Shown here: in pieces, positions 11,101 to 23,478 of the stretch | Numbering within the stretch: position 1 is the stretch's first letter | How the letters are laid out: every line of letters starts with the position of its first letter | DNA from: Terriglobia bacterium | Lineage (GTDB): Bacteria; Acidobacteriota; Terriglobia; Terriglobales; Acidobacteriaceae | Direction of reading: 5' to 3' | Length of the DNA: 64,000 nt | Assembly (NCBI GenBank): GCA_020072645.1 | Contig: JAIQGK010000021.1 | Coordinates: 1 to 64,000 of the forward strand | Notes under the pieces: model-generated | Seen by the model: only the letters and a program-made list of their open reading frames with translations | The model's database searches: none | What the model was told of the DNA's origin: nothing | Translations under genes and position numbers: made by a program

Positions 11101-14100
11101 AGAACTGGTTGCCTATCTGGTGCCTTCCGGCGAAGAACTTCCTGATCCATCAACCTTGCGCAGCGATTTAGGCGCGCGCTTACCTGATTACATGGTTCCT
11201 TCAGCATTTGTATCGCTGCCGGCCTTGCCGCTCACGCCTAATGGCAAACTGGACCGCCGCGCCCTGCCTGCTCCTGAGCGCCAGACGGAGAGCTATCGCG
11301 CACCGCGCACACCGGAAGAGGAGATCTTGTGCGGCATTTTTGGTGACGTGCTCTCTCTCGACCGCGTTGGCGTGGACGATAACTTCTTTGCTCTTGGCGG
11401 ACATTCACTCACGGCGACAAGGCTGGTCAGCCAGATTCGCGCGAAAATGGAAATCGATGTTCCCCTGAAGCTGTTCTTTGAAGCTCCCAGCGTCGCACAG
11501 CTAGCGCCCCATCTGCGCGGCGCACACAAAGCCCGCATTCCGTTGCTGCCCCAGGAGAGGCCTGAGCGGCTTCCACTTTCGAATTCTCAGCAACGTCTCT
11601 GGTTTATCGATCAGCTCGAGGGTTCCAGCGCGCAATACAACTTGCCGGAGGCATTGCGCCTTCGTGGGGAGCTGGATGTCACGGCATTGCGGCAGTCGAT
11701 CCAAACCATCGTTCAGAGACATGAAACGCTCCGTACACATTTCGCTTACGCGGATGGCACGCCATTCCAGATCATCGAGCCAGAGTTGAAGATTGAGCTG
11801 CCAATTGAAGAAATTAGTAATTTACCGGAGGGCGAGCAACGAGCCCTGGTACTTGCGGCCCTGAACCAGGAATTTGAGCGGCCATTCAATTTATCGCGAG
11901 GCCCGCTATTCCGCATGAGGTTGTTCAAACTGGGCGAGCGTGATTACATCTTTTTGCGCACATTCCACCACATCATCTCCGATGGCTGGTCTCAGGCCGT
12001 TTTCAACAATGAATTCATGCAGCTTTACGAGGCCTTTCACAAGGGAGAGGCAAACCCATTGCAGCCGATTACCGTGCAGTATGCGGATTATGCCATTTGG
12101 CAGAGGCGCTGGCTGACGGAAGAAAAAGTAGCGAGTGATCTTCAGTATTGGAAAAGGCAACTCGCCGGCATTCCTGAACAATTGGAACTGCCCAAAGATC
12201 GGCCGCGCCAGGCACGCCGCACCTATGGCGCGGATGTTTGCAGCGTTACTGTGTCGGCGACAACTCTTGCGGCACTCAAGCGAGTGGGCCACGATCATGA
12301 TGCCACTCTCTATATGACACTACTATCCACTTTTGCGCTGTTGATCCAGCGCTATAGCGGGCAGGATGACATTGTGGTTGGCTCGCCAATTGCCAACCGC
12401 CAGGATTCGCAGCTTGAACCTCTGATCGGGTTCTTCGTGAACTCACTCATCATGCGGGTACGCGTGAATACGGGACAAAGCTTTCCTGAACTGTTGGCCG
12501 CAGTGCGTGGCACGGCGCTTGAAGCCTATCAGCATCAGGACCTTCCTTTTGAGCGGCTGGTGGAGGAACTTTCTCCAGAAAGGCGCCTGAATGCAGCACC
12601 CATTTTTCAGGTGGTATTCGCACTGCAAAACGCGCCAATGGCGGCAGAAGAGGTCAGGGATTTGCAGGTGGAAGCTGTAGCGGCGGATGAGCCACGCGTA
12701 CGTATTGATCTTGAAGTGCATGCGGTGGAACATAATGGCGTACTCGATTTTCACTGGCTGTACAGTCGGGACCTGTTCGACCGCTGGCGTATGGAGCAGA
12801 TGGCTGCGCATTATCTCCGCCTGCTTGAGGCAGTGGCGGGTAATCCCTGGCAGCAGGTTGCGGATTTTGACTTGCTGAGCAGCAGCGAACTTGCAAAGGT
12901 AATTAAGGAATGGAACCAGACCAGCCGCGAAATTCCTGACACAACCCTGACACAGTTGTTTGAAAACCAAGTAGAAAAGACTCCCGAAACTGCCGCTGTC
13001 ATCTTTGGTGGAGAGTCACTCAGCTATCAGGAACTTAACTCACGCGCCAACCGCCTTGCGCACCTGCTGATTAGCTTTGGTATTGGACCTGAAAATTTTG
13101 TCGGCCTAGCGGTGCCGCGTTCCGCGGAGATGCTGGTCGCTCTTGTCGCGGTGTTGAAAGCTGGCACGGCTTATCTTCCTCTTGATCCCACGCTTCCGGC
13201 GGAGCGGCTGGGAGTCATGCTGAATGATGCACGGCCTTCGTGCGTTATAACTATGTCCGAACTGGCGTCGAAATTGCCTGACGATTCCCGCATTTTGTTG
13301 CTTGACGATGACGCATTCACCAAAGCCTTGGTCGAGCAATCTGATCGTAACCCGACTGACAATGAGCGCACCAGCCCCTTGCGTTCGACCAATCCCGCTT
13401 ATGTGATTTATACCTCTGGCTCTACTGGAACTCCCAAGGGAGTGGTTGTAACTCACGCGGGTCTGCCATCTATCGCACAAACGCGGCTGGAGCGGTTGGC
13501 GCTTGCGCCCGCATCACGCGTGCTGCAATTTTCATCGCTCAGCTTTGACGTTTCCGTAGTTGAAATCATCATGGCGTTCACCACTGGCGCTGCGCTTGTG
13601 GTTCCGCGCGACGATCAGAGAAGCGGCACGTCTTTGCGGGAGCTGCTTGTCCAGCATGGGGTGACTCATGCTTCGCTTCCGCCGGTTGTGCTGCCTACTT
13701 TGGATGGCGAAGAGGAACTACCGCTCACGCACCTTGTGGTGGGCAGTGAAGCTTTGTCCGCTGAACTGGTGGAAAAGTGGTCGCACGGAAGGATATTGAT
13801 CCATGCTTATGGCCCAACGGAAACGAGCATTGTCTCTACTATGAGCGCGCCGCTTTCAGGCCTCCAGGCTCCTCCCATTGGCAACCCAATCATGAATACC
13901 CGCGTGTATGTGCTGGATGAGCGTCTCCGTCCGGTTGCCATCGGCGTGCCCGGCGAACTGTATGTAGCAGGCGCGGGGTTAGCACGCGGTTATCTCAAGC
14001 GCCCCGCCATCACCGCGGAGCGGTTCCTTGCCGATCCTTATGGAAGCGCAGGCGCCAGAATGTATCGCACCGGAGATCTCGTGCGCTGGCGCGCGAATGG

Positions 14101-17100
14101 CGATCTGGAATTCATTGGCCGAACGGATCAACAGGTAAAGATCCGCGGCTTCCGTGTGGAACTGGGAGAAATTGAATCTGCCTTATTGAAGCATGCAAGG
14201 GTCCGTGAAGCTCTGGTAATTGCGCGCGAAGACCAGTCAGGGCAAAAACAGTTGGTCGGTTATGTCATTGCACGTCCACCCAGCGATCGCCAGGAGCAAG
14301 CAGAGACCGAGCAGATAAGCCGCTGGCAGCAGCTCTACGACTCTTATCGCAAGGAAAGCACTGGGAACAATGGCGTCGGAAAATTTGCCGGTTGGAACAG
14401 CAGCTACACCGGCGCCCCGATTCCTGCGCACGAGATGCAGCAATGGGTTGATGAAACGGTGGCGCGCCTGCTGAAATTGCGTCCGCGGCGAGTGCTGGAG
14501 ATCGGCTGCGGAACTGGATTGCTGCTCACGCAAGTTGCGCCGCATTGTGAGAGTTACACCGGACTGGATTTCTCGGCGGCGGCACTCGCACAGCTTAGCC
14601 AGATCGTTGAACAACGCGAAGATCTCACGCACGTCACACTGAGACAGGGGCTTGCCCACGAACTGGATTTTGTAGCCGATCAGAGTGTTGATCTGGTGGT
14701 GATCAATTCAGTTGTGCAATATTTCCCTAGCACGGATTATCTCTTACAAGTATTGAAGCAGGCAGTGCGAGCCACCTCGCCGGGCGGCCATATATTTATT
14801 GGCGATGTGCGCAGCCTTCCACTGCTGCGCGCTTATCACGCGTCGGTTCAGCTCTACAAGGCGTCTCCGGAAATGCCGCTGCAAGAGTTGCGGCAGAGAA
14901 TCAACAAGGCGCAGCAATCGGAAGAAGAACTGGCACTCGATCCTGTGCTTTTTCACGAGATTGGCAATCGCTGGCCAAGCGTAGGCCATGTCACCGCCGG
15001 CCTCAAAGCCGGTGACTATGACAACGAACTGAGCCGCTTCCGTTATGACGTGACGCTGCACATTGGTGACAAAGAGAGTCTCGAAGATCCTGACTGTTGG
15101 CTGACCTGGGACCAGGACGGACGCTGGCAGCGGGATCTCCGCAACATATTGAGCGCGACTCCGAATAGTTCGATCGGTGTGCGAGCAATAAGAGATGGCC
15201 GCGCTGCACCGGCAGTTGCAGCATTGGAAATGCTCGATCAGAACCTCAAGAGCACGGCGGGAGAGATTGTGGAGGCTTCTGCTGCGACAAGCGGCGAAGA
15301 TCCAAATCTGCTGATGCGGCTGGCTTCTGAGACGGGTGTGGAAATGCAACGGCGCGCATTTTCTTCCACCGGAACATACGACGCCATTTTTAATCCACGC
15401 TGGCGAGAGAAGAAGGCAGAGAAAGATTTGCCGCCGACTTACTATCGGAAGTATGGAAACGATCCCGCTCTGGCAGCGGAAGACGCAAAGCTGGCGCCGG
15501 AATTGCAGGACCATTTGCGGCGATCTTTGCCGGACTACATGGTTCCTTCAGCACTGGTCCTGGTTGGCTCATGGCCGCTCATGCCGAGCGGCAAGATTGA
15601 CCGGCGCGCACTGCCTGCTCCGGACCGGCGCAGGGAAAGCTACGTTTCTCCACGCACCCCGCAGGAAGAGATTCTATGTTCGATATTCGCTGACGTGTTG
15701 TCACTGGAGCGCGTGGGCGCTGAGGATGATTTCTTTGCGCTGGGTGGTCATTCGCTGTTGGCAACTCGGCTGGTGAGCCAGGTCCGAACAAGTTTTGGAG
15801 TCGAACTCCCTCTGCGCACGCTGTTTGAAGCGCCAACGGTTCGTTTGCTGGCGGAACATGTCAGCAAGGCCGATAAGGTGCGCGCTCCGCTCGTTCCGCA
15901 GACAAGGCCGGAACGCATTCCTCTCTCCTATGCGCAGCGCCGCCTCTGGTTTATTGACCAGCTTGAGGGGAGCAGTGCGGAATACAATATGCCGCAGGCG
16001 CTCCGGTTGCGCGGCACACTTGATCTTCAGGCGCTGCAGCGCGCCATTGACACGATTGTTGAACGCCATGAAAGCCTGCGCACGCACTTTGCCCAGATTG
16101 AAGGCGAGCCGGCGCAAATTATCGAGCCGCCGCGCGCATTGGAACTTCCGCTTGAAGATCTCAGCGGCTTGCGCGAAGAAGAGCAACGCGATCGCGCTCT
16201 TGAGATCATGCGCCGGGAATGGGAAGAGCCATTCAATCTGGCAACCGGTCCGGTGCTGCGGATGAAGCTCATCAAAGTCAGCGAGCGCGACCACGTCCTG
16301 CTGCGCAATTTTCATCACATCGTGTCTGACGGGTGGTCGCAAAGCGTATTCAACCGTGAGTTCATGCTGCTGTATGAAGCATTTCAGCAAGGCCGCGAGA
16401 ACCCACTGCGTCCGCTGGCAATCCAGTACGCCGATTTTGCCCTTTGGCAGAGAAAGTGGCTGGATGAAGACGCATTGGCCCGCGACGTGGATTATTGGAA
16501 GAAACAACTGCAAGGAATCCCGGAGCAGCTTGAATTGCCAAGGGACCGTCCGCGGCAGGCAATGCAAACCTATAAAGCGGATTATTGCAGTGCCACGCTT
16601 TCCGGCCACCAGGTGAACGCGGTAAAGCAGCTCAGCCAGGCGAACCAGGCCACTCTCTACATGACATTGCTTTCCGCGTTTGCCGTGCTGCTCAGCCGGT
16701 ATAGCGGGCAGGATGACATCGTCGTCGGTTCGCCAATTGCCAATCGGCGTGAAGCGCAATTGGAAGACCTGGTCGGGTTCTTTGTGAATTCGCTGGTCAT
16801 GCGTGTACGGCTGGACCCGCAGCAGAGTTTCAAGGAACTGCTGGCCGACGTGCGTAAAATTGCGCTCGAAGCGTACCAGCATCAGGATGTGCCATTTGAG
16901 CGCCTGGTCGAAGTGCTCTCGCCGGAGCGCAGCCTGAATAAGACGCCCATTTTCCAAGTGGTCTTCGCGCTGCAAAACGCGCCCATGGGCAGCCAGCAAC
17001 TTTCGGGCTTAGAGGTGGAGCGAATTGGCGGCGACGAGCTGCTGGTCCGGTTTGACCTGGAGTTACACGTTTTTGAATTTGAAAATGAAATAGGCTTTTA

Positions 17101-20100
17101 CTGGCTCTTCAACAAGGGACTGTTTGATCATCCGCGCATGGAGCAGATGGCGCAGCATTACGTAAAGCTGCTGGATGAAATTGTGGCGGTACCAGCCGCT
17201 CCTCTCCATGCGCTGGACATGCTTACCAGCGACGAGCGGCAGCTGTTGCTGCGTGATGTGAATGCGACGGCGCAACCACTGGCGGAGACGTCTCTGCTGA
17301 ACACATTTGAACGGCAGGTTTCTAAGAGCCCCGAAGCTGCGGCGGTGGTATGCGGTAAAACCATCCTTTCTTATCGCGAGTTGAACGAACAAGCAAACAA
17401 GTTGGCTCATCATTTAATTGGTGAAGGAATTGGGCCGGAAGACACGGTGGCGATTTTGCCGGAACCCTCGTCGGAGATGATCGTCGCGCTTCTCGGGGTG
17501 TTGAAATCCGGAGCCGCATACCTGCCCCTTGACGCTGAAATGCCTCGCGGCAGGCTTGAGTACATGCTGTCCGACGCTCGCCCTGCTCTAGTGCTCACTC
17601 AGGAATCAATGCGCACGGCAATACCGGAAACAGCGAAGCTGCTGATGGTGGATGCGCCAGATACAATCGCGCACTTGAAAAAATTGCCTCACCACGACCC
17701 TGTGGATGCTGACCGCGTTGCGCCATTGTGTTCAGGGCATCCTGCTTACGTTATCTATACGTCAGGTTCAACTGGAGCGCCCAAAGGCGTAGTCGTGACT
17801 CATGAGGGGCTTAACAATTATCTGCAATGGAGCGCACAAAAATACAATGCATCGCAGGGAAGCGGCGCGCCCGTACACAGCTCAATCGGCTTTGATCTGA
17901 CGGTTACCAGCATCTTTCCTCAGCTATTGACGGGGCGTGCTGTGATCTTTACGCGCGGGCAGCGCGATGTGGAGAATCTGGTTGAAATTGTGCAAGGCAG
18001 CAAAGATCTCACGCTGGTAAAGTTGACGCCCGCTCACATGGAGATGCTCAACAACAGCCTTACGGCTGAACAGATGAAGCAAAGTTCGCGCGCGCTTGTG
18101 ATTGGCGGCGAGGCCCTGAATTACGAAAGCCTCACTCTTTGGCGCATCAATGCTCCGGATACAAGGCTGATCAACGAATACGGACCTACTGAAGCGACAG
18201 TCGGTTGCTGCGTCTATCAGGTAGCAGCAGACGACCCGTTTACTGGGGCTGTGCCGATAGGCGGTCCAATCGCGAATACACAACTCTACGTGCTCGACAC
18301 GTTTCTGCAGCCAGTGCCTCTTGGTGTTACTGGAGAGCTCTACATTGCAGGCACAAATTTGGCGCGAGGATATTTGCGCAGACCGGGGCTGACGGCGGAG
18401 CGCTTTGTCGCAAATCCATTTGGCGAGCCCGGCGACAGGATGTACCGCACTGGCGACCTTGCGCGCAGACGCGTAGACGGTCTGCTGGAGTATGTGGGGC
18501 GCGCTGATCACCAGGTGAAGATTCGCGGCTATCGAATCGAACCAGCGGAAATTGAAGCGGCGCTGAAGCAGCACCAGCGCGTGGCGGACGCGTTGGTTGT
18601 AGTCAGCGGGGAGCACGAAAGCAAGCAGTTGCTGGGATACGTGGTCCCGCGCCTTGCAGATTCCGCAGAATCGCAGTCGGGTCAGGTGGAACATTGGCGC
18701 GAGTTGTATGAATCCACCTACGGTGAAAGCTCTTCTTTTGCCGGCGACTTTAACCTTGCCGGCTGGAATAGCAGCTATACAGGCGAACCCATCCCTGCGG
18801 AGGAAATGCGTTTGTGGGTGGCGGAAACTGTCTCTCGTATTCAGGAATTACAGCCGCGGCGAGTGCTGGAGATTGGCTGTGGCTCCGGCCTGTTGCTTAC
18901 CCGGATTGCCCCGAGCTGCGAGAGCTATACCGGCATTGATTTTTCTGCCTCTGTGATTGAGCAGCTTGGCGGATATGTTCGTCAGCGGCCTGATCTCTCT
19001 AGAGTGGAGTTGCGCCAGGGATTGGCCCACGAACTTGAGTTCCTGCAGGATGGCAGTGTTGACCTCGTCATCCTCAATTCGGTGGTCCAGTATTTTCCCA
19101 GCATCACTTACTTCCTTAAGGTGCTTGAGCAGGCAGTGCGTGTCACGTGCGAGGGTGGGCATATCTTCCTGGGCGATGTCCGCAACCTTGCGCTGCTCGA
19201 AGCATTTGCCGCGTCGGTACAAATGCACAAAGCTCCCGGATCCATGACGTCGGAGCGGCTGCGTCAGTTGGTGCTTCAGTCCACGCAGAAGGAAGAAGAG
19301 CTGCTTCTGGATGCGGCAATCTTTCAGGAACTCGCACAACGGTGGCCGCGAATTGGCCGCGCAACCGTCGCCTTGAAAGCCGGCGATTATGACAACGAAT
19401 TGAGCCGTTACCGCTACGACGTGGCTCTTGGCATCGGCGAAAAATACCTGATAACGCAGCCGAACGGATGGATCGAATGGGACAAGGCTGGTGCGTGGCG
19501 GCAAGAACTACGCGAGCGATTTGCGAGCAGCGGCGAGAGTTTGATCGGAGTTCGTGGAATTCCTGACTCCCGCGTATCAAGTTCGGTTGCAGCGTTTCGA
19601 ATGCTATCGAGTGGCGAGGGCAATTCTAATGCCAGCCAGATTCAGGCGGCTGTGGAAGCGGCGGCAGGCGAGCACCCGAATACTCTAGTGCAGCTGTCCC
19701 ATGAACTAGGAGTCGAGTTGGCATGGCAGGGATTTGGGAGCGACGGCGTGTATGACGCGATCTTCAATCCCAGATGGGATTCGAGCAGAAAATTGGAGGA
19801 AGCAACCCCTGAGTTTTATCTGCGTTTTGCCAACTGGCCCGCGCAGGCGGCCGATGACCTGGAGTTGGCTGCTGAACTCAAAGAGCATCTGCAACAAATT
19901 CTCCCAGGGTACATGGTGCCTGCAAGTATCATCACGATGCCCTCATGGCCATTGAATGCAAATGGCAAAGTAGACCGCAAAGCATTGCCCACACCGGCGC
20001 ATGAGTTGCATGAGAGCTATCGCGAGCCGCGCACGCCTGACGAAAATTTGCTATGCCAGATGTTTGGTGAGGTTCTTGGGGTGCGCAGAGTGGGGATTGA

Positions 20101-21088
20101 GGATAATTTCTTTGCCCTAGGAGGCCATTCACTGCTCGCAACCCGGCTTGTCAGCCAGATACGCGCGGCGTTCGGAGTAGAACTGCGCATTCGCACGCTG
20201 TTTGAAGCCCCCACGGTCGCACAGCTTGCGCCACGGCTCAATGCGCAGAGTTCTCCTGAAAGCGCCTTTGAGCAGCTCTTGCCATTAAGGTCGCAGGGAA
20301 ATCTGCCGCCACTGTTCTGTGCGCATCCCGCAGGCGGACTCAGTTGGAACTATGCCGGACTGATGCGAGAACTTGAAGTGCAGCGACCCATCTATGGTCT
20401 TCAGGCCCCTGGTGTTGCACACGATGTGCCTTATGCAGCCACCATCGAGGAGATGGCTGAAGACTATGTAAATGCGATTCAGCGGATCCAGCCGCAAGGG
20501 CCATATCACCTGCTGGGATGGTCCTTTGGAGGCGTGGTGGCGTATGCCATGGCGTGCCGTTTGCAGCAGATGGGAGAATGCGTAGCACTGCTCGGCATCA
20601 TGGATAGTTATCCATCGACAGAAGAGCGGCAATCATCCCCAATGACGGAAGAGAAGTTGATGAAAGAGATCGTGCCCATGCTGGGTCTGGATTTAGGCGA
20701 CATGGGTGACGGGCCGCTGGACTTTACCGCTGTCTACCTCGCGGCCAAGCGTGCGGGGCAGATTCCAGCCGACTTCGATGAAAGAATCGCGCGGCGAAAC
20801 ATGCAGATGCTTCTGCACAATTCGATTTTGGAGCAGAAATTCAGGGCCGGCCATTACGACGGTGACATCCTGTTCTTTTTTGCGGACGTTAAGGAAGGCG
20901 AGTACCGATTGCCCAGCGCCTGGCAGCCTTACATCAGCGGCAAGCTGGAAACCCATACCGTTCACTGTAAGCACTATGAGATGACGGAGCCAGCGCCGAT
21001 AAAAATGATTGGAAAAATCCTGAACCAGAAGCTCAAGGAAATAACAGCTTCGGCGCAGGCTGCACATAAAGACAAGAAAATAAATTAA
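8189..21088 (+). CDS. Three-module NRPS: C-A-PCP / C-A(nMT)-PCP / C-A(nMT)-PCP-TE
   Basis: 4299 residues. A short helical N-terminus (18-45) precedes C1 (60-480; HHIVTDWW, with Trp where Gly is usual). A1 (528-1020) has code D-I-L-Q-L-G-L-I-W-K, a known glycine-type code; PCP1 is near 1070. C2 (1128-1560; HHIISDGW) is followed by A2 (1588-2475), code D-V-V-S-V-G-A-I-V-K, not assigned, interrupted between motifs A8 and A10 by a methyltransferase (2038-2431; [18 protein letters not shown]); PCP2 is near 2515. C3 (2578-3010; HHIVSDGW) is followed by A3 (3038-3930), code D-L-T-K-V-G-E-V-G-K, an asparagine-type code, interrupted by a second methyltransferase (3498-3891; VLEIGCGSG); PCP3 is near 3975. 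The thioesterase (4031-4290) has GWSFGG. There are no epimerisation domains, and all carrier motifs are LGGHSL, fitting L residues. Predicted segment: Gly, N-Me-X, N-Me-Asn, then release by hydrolysis or cyclisation. The two methyltransferases are very alike and look like a module duplication. Confidence 0.96.
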   Translation: MSVKDTGHIQALESTGKKTLAERIAGLSPEQRAVYERKRRELQKKAASPRIPRLEGNGPWPASTDQTALWFIQQLEPTTSAYNIGNGFRVKGNLDVALFERCLNVVAQRHQILRTIFKTIDGKPFQFVTDMTLSAPVIDVRSEPDPEAAAHEVVTRLIREPFDLEKGPLARVPLVRIANDDYVMVGVLHHIVTDWWSYYVFYSELMGLYHAFSQGLPNPLSDLPIQYADWAAWRDEWEQTEDFRTKENYWLTKLHGVPHILEVPADRPRPSVQSHGGARSPFDVPHDTLRRLRAMNRKAGTSSFMTLLAALNVFLWRYTSQEDFVVGTPVSADRDSEETVNLIGYMLNTLVLRADLSGNPSFLEVLERVRNTCLGAFANKEYPFRHLVDRLKVERDMSRMPLYQIEYLYISTESPMQNNPGLPEGKIALPGFEFSVFGIDRKTSPVDLQITFGESSDQLSLMFEYNTDIFEAATIDRLANHLISLLGTALSEPERPIATLPLLSPEERRHIIEDLNPRVASKSKTDITEMFEAQVARTADALALTFAQESLTFAELNQRGNRLARYLINHGTGPETLVAICMDRSAEMLTAMLAILKAGGAYLPLDPSFPQERIAYMLADAAPLAVVTTQSSASNLPQTVKQVLLDAPDVVFEVQEQGASNIRESDRNQPLSLEHAAYVIYTSGSTGRPKGVAVPRGALSAFLDSISRQIRFDPGQTHLAITTIGFDISILELFLPLCRGGRVVLASKDEARDASRLCALIASSGADSMQATPSHWEMVLREDPTCLRDLRILCGGEALSRELARELLRATSREVYNLYGPTEATIWSNVHQLAGSDVTNNAAPVVTIGKPLSGYRLYVLDHCLEPKPEGVAGDLYIAGEALARGYLKRPGLTAERFVADPFCEPGSRMYRTGDLARRRYDGTFEFLGRGDQQIKLRGFRIELGEIEAVLKCQPQIAQAAVIVREDGASGKELVAYLVPSGEELPDPSTLRSDLGARLPDYMVPSAFVSLPALPLTPNGKLDRRALPAPERQTESYRAPRTPEEEILCGIFGDVLSLDRVGVDDNFFALGGHSLTATRLVSQIRAKMEIDVPLKLFFEAPSVAQLAPHLRGAHKARIPLLPQERPERLPLSNSQQRLWFIDQLEGSSAQYNLPEALRLRGELDVTALRQSIQTIVQRHETLRTHFAYADGTPFQIIEPELKIELPIEEISNLPEGEQRALVLAALNQEFERPFNLSRGPLFRMRLFKLGERDYIFLRTFHHIISDGWSQAVFNNEFMQLYEAFHKGEANPLQPITVQYADYAIWQRRWLTEEKVASDLQYWKRQLAGIPEQLELPKDRPRQARRTYGADVCSVTVSATTLAALKRVGHDHDATLYMTLLSTFALLIQRYSGQDDIVVGSPIANRQDSQLEPLIGFFVNSLIMRVRVNTGQSFPELLAAVRGTALEAYQHQDLPFERLVEELSPERRLNAAPIFQVVFALQNAPMAAEEVRDLQVEAVAADEPRVRIDLEVHAVEHNGVLDFHWLYSRDLFDRWRMEQMAAHYLRLLEAVAGNPWQQVADFDLLSSSELAKVIKEWNQTSREIPDTTLTQLFENQVEKTPETAAVIFGGESLSYQELNSRANRLAHLLISFGIGPENFVGLAVPRSAEMLVALVAVLKAGTAYLPLDPTLPAERLGVMLNDARPSCVITMSELASKLPDDSRILLLDDDAFTKALVEQSDRNPTDNERTSPLRSTNPAYVIYTSGSTGTPKGVVVTHAGLPSIAQTRLERLALAPASRVLQFSSLSFDVSVVEIIMAFTTGAALVVPRDDQRSGTSLRELLVQHGVTHASLPPVVLPTLDGEEELPLTHLVVGSEALSAELVEKWSHGRILIHAYGPTETSIVSTMSAPLSGLQAPPIGNPIMNTRVYVLDERLRPVAIGVPGELYVAGAGLARGYLKRPAITAERFLADPYGSAGARMYRTGDLVRWRANGDLEFIGRTDQQVKIRGFRVELGEIESALLKHARVREALVIAREDQSGQKQLVGYVIARPPSDRQEQAETEQISRWQQLYDSYRKESTGNNGVGKFAGWNSSYTGAPIPAHEMQQWVDETVARLLKLRPRRVLEIGCGTGLLLTQVAPHCESYTGLDFSAAALAQLSQIVEQREDLTHVTLRQGLAHELDFVADQSVDLVVINSVVQYFPSTDYLLQVLKQAVRATSPGGHIFIGDVRSLPLLRAYHASVQLYKASPEMPLQELRQRINKAQQSEEELALDPVLFHEIGNRWPSVGHVTAGLKAGDYDNELSRFRYDVTLHIGDKESLEDPDCWLTWDQDGRWQRDLRNILSATPNSSIGVRAIRDGRAAPAVAALEMLDQNLKSTAGEIVEASAATSGEDPNLLMRLASETGVEMQRRAFSSTGTYDAIFNPRWREKKAEKDLPPTYYRKYGNDPALAAEDAKLAPELQDHLRRSLPDYMVPSALVLVGSWPLMPSGKIDRRALPAPDRRRESYVSPRTPQEEILCSIFADVLSLERVGAEDDFFALGGHSLLATRLVSQVRTSFGVELPLRTLFEAPTVRLLAEHVSKADKVRAPLVPQTRPERIPLSYAQRRLWFIDQLEGSSAEYNMPQALRLRGTLDLQALQRAIDTIVERHESLRTHFAQIEGEPAQIIEPPRALELPLEDLSGLREEEQRDRALEIMRREWEEPFNLATGPVLRMKLIKVSERDHVLLRNFHHIVSDGWSQSVFNREFMLLYEAFQQGRENPLRPLAIQYADFALWQRKWLDEDALARDVDYWKKQLQGIPEQLELPRDRPRQAMQTYKADYCSATLSGHQVNAVKQLSQANQATLYMTLLSAFAVLLSRYSGQDDIVVGSPIANRREAQLEDLVGFFVNSLVMRVRLDPQQSFKELLADVRKIALEAYQHQDVPFERLVEVLSPERSLNKTPIFQVVFALQNAPMGSQQLSGLEVERIGGDELLVRFDLELHVFEFENEIGFYWLFNKGLFDHPRMEQMAQHYVKLLDEIVAVPAAPLHALDMLTSDERQLLLRDVNATAQPLAETSLLNTFERQVSKSPEAAAVVCGKTILSYRELNEQANKLAHHLIGEGIGPEDTVAILPEPSSEMIVALLGVLKSGAAYLPLDAEMPRGRLEYMLSDARPALVLTQESMRTAIPETAKLLMVDAPDTIAHLKKLPHHDPVDADRVAPLCSGHPAYVIYTSGSTGAPKGVVVTHEGLNNYLQWSAQKYNASQGSGAPVHSSIGFDLTVTSIFPQLLTGRAVIFTRGQRDVENLVEIVQGSKDLTLVKLTPAHMEMLNNSLTAEQMKQSSRALVIGGEALNYESLTLWRINAPDTRLINEYGPTEATVGCCVYQVAADDPFTGAVPIGGPIANTQLYVLDTFLQPVPLGVTGELYIAGTNLARGYLRRPGLTAERFVANPFGEPGDRMYRTGDLARRRVDGLLEYVGRADHQVKIRGYRIEPAEIEAALKQHQRVADALVVVSGEHESKQLLGYVVPRLADSAESQSGQVEHWRELYESTYGESSSFAGDFNLAGWNSSYTGEPIPAEEMRLWVAETVSRIQELQPRRVLEIGCGSGLLLTRIAPSCESYTGIDFSASVIEQLGGYVRQRPDLSRVELRQGLAHELEFLQDGSVDLVILNSVVQYFPSITYFLKVLEQAVRVTCEGGHIFLGDVRNLALLEAFAASVQMHKAPGSMTSERLRQLVLQSTQKEEELLLDAAIFQELAQRWPRIGRATVALKAGDYDNELSRYRYDVALGIGEKYLITQPNGWIEWDKAGAWRQELRERFASSGESLIGVRGIPDSRVSSSVAAFRMLSSGEGNSNASQIQAAVEAAAGEHPNTLVQLSHELGVELAWQGFGSDGVYDAIFNPRWDSSRKLEEATPEFYLRFANWPAQAADDLELAAELKEHLQQILPGYMVPASIITMPSWPLNANGKVDRKALPTPAHELHESYREPRTPDENLLCQMFGEVLGVRRVGIEDNFFALGGHSLLATRLVSQIRAAFGVELRIRTLFEAPTVAQLAPRLNAQSSPESAFEQLLPLRSQGNLPPLFCAHPAGGLSWNYAGLMRELEVQRPIYGLQAPGVAHDVPYAATIEEMAEDYVNAIQRIQPQGPYHLLGWSFGGVVAYAMACRLQQMGECVALLGIMDSYPSTEERQSSPMTEEKLMKEIVPMLGLDLGDMGDGPLDFTAVYLAAKRAGQIPADFDERIARRNMQMLLHNSILEQKFRAGHYDGDILFFFADVKEGEYRLPSAWQPYISGKLETHTVHCKHYEMTEPAPIKMIGKILNQKLKEITASAQAAHKDKKIN

Positions 21089-21104
21089 GAGAAAGGTGAA
21101 TTGC

Positions 21105-21320
21105 ATGGCAAATCCATTTGAAAATGAGAACGGTGAGTTCATGGTCCTGGTGAACCATGAGGGGCAGTACTCCTTGTGGCCCACCTTTAAGGAAGTTCCG
21201 GCGGGCTGGTCCGCAGTGGGTCCAAAAGGGAAGAAAGAAGAATGTCTGGATTGGGTGGAAGAGAACTGGACTGATATGCGTCCAAAAAGCCTGATCGAAG
21301 CGATGAGCAAGAAATCCTAG
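21105..21320 (+). CDS. MbtH-like protein
   Basis: A 71-residue protein with the family pattern: NHEGQYSLWP, a VPAGW turn and a C-terminal WTDMRPKSL. MbtH-like proteins bind adenylation domains and are needed for their folding or activity, so this one probably serves one or more A domains of the preceding synthetases. I chose the ATG at 21105 over an in-frame GTG at 21096 because GAAAGG lies about 9 bases before the ATG and the protein then begins MANPFEN, as relatives do. It follows the NRPS by 16 bases and precedes the type II thioesterase by 7, inside the same operon. Confidence 0.95.
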   Translation: MANPFENENGEFMVLVNHEGQYSLWPTFKEVPAGWSAVGPKGKKEECLDWVEENWTDMRPKSLIEAMSKKS

Positions 21321-21327
21321 GAGCGCG

Positions 21328-22116
21328 ATGAAGAAATCAATGTGGTTTGAAAATCTTCCGGGAGGAAGAGACGGCGCGCTCCGGCTGTACTGCTTTCCCT
21401 ATGCTGGGGGAAGCGCACAGGTATTCCGCAGCTGGCAACGGCATTTTGCGCCAAAAGCAGCGCTCTCGCTTGCGTGTTTGCCAGGCCGGGCGACGCGCAT
21501 CGGGGAGCCGCCGTTCAAGCAATATAAACCGCTGATAACCGCTTTGGCTGACGCCATTATTCCTGAAATCCCTCCCGCATTCGCGTTCTGGGGACACAGC
21601 ATGGGCGCTGTCATCAGCTTTGAACTTGCACGTGAACTTCGCCGTCGAGGTCAACCTGCTCCGCTTGCGTTGTTTCTTTCCGGACGTGGCGCGCCACAGG
21701 TTCCCGATCCCGATCCTCCTGTTTTCAATCTTCCAGATTCGGAATTCATAGCCGAGCTGCGTCGCTTGAACGGCACGCCCCTGGAGTTGCTCGACAGTCC
21801 TGAGCTGAAGGAATTCTTTTTGCCGACCATCAGGGCGGATTTTGAACTTGTGGAAACATATGAGTATGAGCCTGAGCCGCCGCTTACCTGCAATATCTGC
21901 GCTTATGGTGGATTGCAGGATGCTCATGTGCCTGCGGCAAACCTGAGGGAGTGGCAGAAACAAACCTCAGGAGCATTCAAGGTCCGGATGTTTCCCGGTG
22001 ATCATTTTTATATCCACACCTCCAATGACCTTCTGCATGCCCTGCGGCGCGATGTGCTGGATCTTTTGCATGAAGCTCCCACTGGTTACCAACTGCGGGA
22101 GCAATTTAATTCCTGA
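21328..22116 (+). CDS. Type II thioesterase (GrsT-like alpha/beta hydrolase)
   Basis: 262 residues, usual size for external thioesterases of NRPS/PKS clusters. Visible motifs: CFPYAGGSAQVFRSW near the N-terminus, the nucleophile elbow GHSMG, an Asp in the YGGLQDAHV region, and a late GDHFYIH with the catalytic His. The family removes mis-primed acyl groups and stalled intermediates from carrier proteins. AGGAG stands 7 bases before the ATG. It is distinct from the TE domain at the end of the NRPS, which does product release. Confidence 0.93.
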   Translation: MKKSMWFENLPGGRDGALRLYCFPYAGGSAQVFRSWQRHFAPKAALSLACLPGRATRIGEPPFKQYKPLITALADAIIPEIPPAFAFWGHSMGAVISFELARELRRRGQPAPLALFLSGRGAPQVPDPDPPVFNLPDSEFIAELRRLNGTPLELLDSPELKEFFLPTIRADFELVETYEYEPEPPLTCNICAYGGLQDAHVPAANLREWQKQTSGAFKVRMFPGDHFYIHTSNDLLHALRRDVLDLLHEAPTGYQLREQFNS

Positions 22117-22164
22117 TCCAGACGTCGAACAGCAGACGCGGACAGGGAAACAGAGATTCTATTT

Positions 22165-23439
22165 ATGGAGCCGCTGAAGGCTTGCGCTGGAACAACCCGG
22201 GTCACATTCAGCCAGGTGCTGCGAACGCGGTCCTTTTTTGCGCTTTGGCTGGCCCGTTTTATCAGCAGCATCGGAGACTGGCTTGCCGTGCTGCCCTTGT
22301 TCAGCCTGATCGCTTTTCAACGCCATGGCAGCGCGGCTGAAACGTCCATGGTGATGGTCTCTTTCTCCGTTCCGGTAATCCTTCTGGGCCCGCTGGCAGG
22401 AGCTGTAGTTGATCGCTCAAGTCTAAAGCGGACACTGATTATTTGCGATCTTATCTGCGCGGTGCTTGCGGCGCTGCTGGCATTCTCAGGACATTTGTAC
22501 CAGATGTATCTGCTCATGGCGGGGCTCAGCGCTGCCTCTTGCTTTTTTCTTCCAGGCCAGACCGCATTACTTCCCTTGATCCTCGGTGAGAATGAGCTGC
22601 TGGTTGCCAACTCCATCAACGTGCAGACGCTGCAACTGAACCAGGTATTCGCTCCCGCAGTTGTTGGATTTGCCGTAGCGTGGCTCGGTGTGAGGAATTG
22701 TTTTTACCTGGATGCTGCATCATTCATCGTTTCGGCGCTGTTGGTTTCTACGATTCGCATTGAACGCAAAACGATTCGCGATGTTCCCACCAGCAAGAGC
22801 ATCTGGGTGGACCTGAAGGCTGGTCTCAAATTTATTGCCGGACACCCAGTGGCCCGCGTACTGGTGCTTACAATTGCCATTGCCAACGGCGCGGTGGCGA
22901 TCTTCGAGGCTTTGTTCGCGGTATATGTCAGGGACCTGCTTGGGGGCGGCGCAAAGATGTTTGGAAGCGTGACTTCAGCGCTGGGCGTCGGCACCATCCT
23001 GGGCGCGATGCTTGTAGGCAGGTTCGCCCAAAGACAACCGCGACCGCGCATTATCAATGCCGGGTTTTTGGTTCAGGCAGTTTCTGTGTTCGTCCTCGGG
23101 GTCTGGGCAATGCCGATCACAACCCTGGCCGCCAGCGTGGGATTGGGTGCAGGCGCAGCGCTGGTTTTCCTGAGCGCTCAGACGTTCGCCCTGGAAGAAG
23201 TCCCTCCTGAGATGCTGGGGCGTGTGACGAGCACAGCTACGTCCGTCTTTCTTATTGTGCAGCTTGCTTCATTTGGCAGCAGCGGATTGCTGGCGACATG
23301 GCTGGGAATGCGCAACCTTTGTTATATCGCCGTCATAGTCGTGGTCCTGACCGCAATCGTCGCTCATTTCTGGATTCGAAGAGGACAAGGTGCTCAAGCC
23401 AAAAACGAGGGCATTTTGGAAGAGAGCTTTCGCCCGTAG
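22165..23439 (+). CDS. MFS exporter (EntS/MFS_3-like)
   Basis: 424 residues, with about 12 hydrophobic segments as in a major facilitator. After a short N-terminus come FFALWLARFISSIGDWLAVL and a loop GAVVDRSSLKRTLI, typical of the EntS-like group that exports siderophores and other peptides made by NRPSs. Position directly after the type II thioesterase (48-base gap) makes export of the cluster's product the simplest role (inference). A soluble charged tail (RRGQGAQAKNEGILEES) is cytoplasmic. Confidence 0.88.
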   Translation: MEPLKACAGTTRVTFSQVLRTRSFFALWLARFISSIGDWLAVLPLFSLIAFQRHGSAAETSMVMVSFSVPVILLGPLAGAVVDRSSLKRTLIICDLICAVLAALLAFSGHLYQMYLLMAGLSAASCFFLPGQTALLPLILGENELLVANSINVQTLQLNQVFAPAVVGFAVAWLGVRNCFYLDAASFIVSALLVSTIRIERKTIRDVPTSKSIWVDLKAGLKFIAGHPVARVLVLTIAIANGAVAIFEALFAVYVRDLLGGGAKMFGSVTSALGVGTILGAMLVGRFAQRQPRPRIINAGFLVQAVSVFVLGVWAMPITTLAASVGLGAGAALVFLSAQTFALEEVPPEMLGRVTSTATSVFLIVQLASFGSSGLLATWLGMRNLCYIAVIVVVLTAIVAHFWIRRGQGAQAKNEGILEESFRP

Positions 23440-23478
23440 TCAGCATCGCGAAAAATTGTTCTTTGAGGAAAGCGAACA

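Noticed and set aside
15701-16999. Antisense frame of 432 codons inside the NRPS
   Set aside because: It mirrors the C3 domain region, has no domain of its own and no ribosome site; codon bias of the sense strand keeps it open. The same applies to long antisense frames at 41796-42929, 49527-50555, 2085-2831 and 61625-62518.
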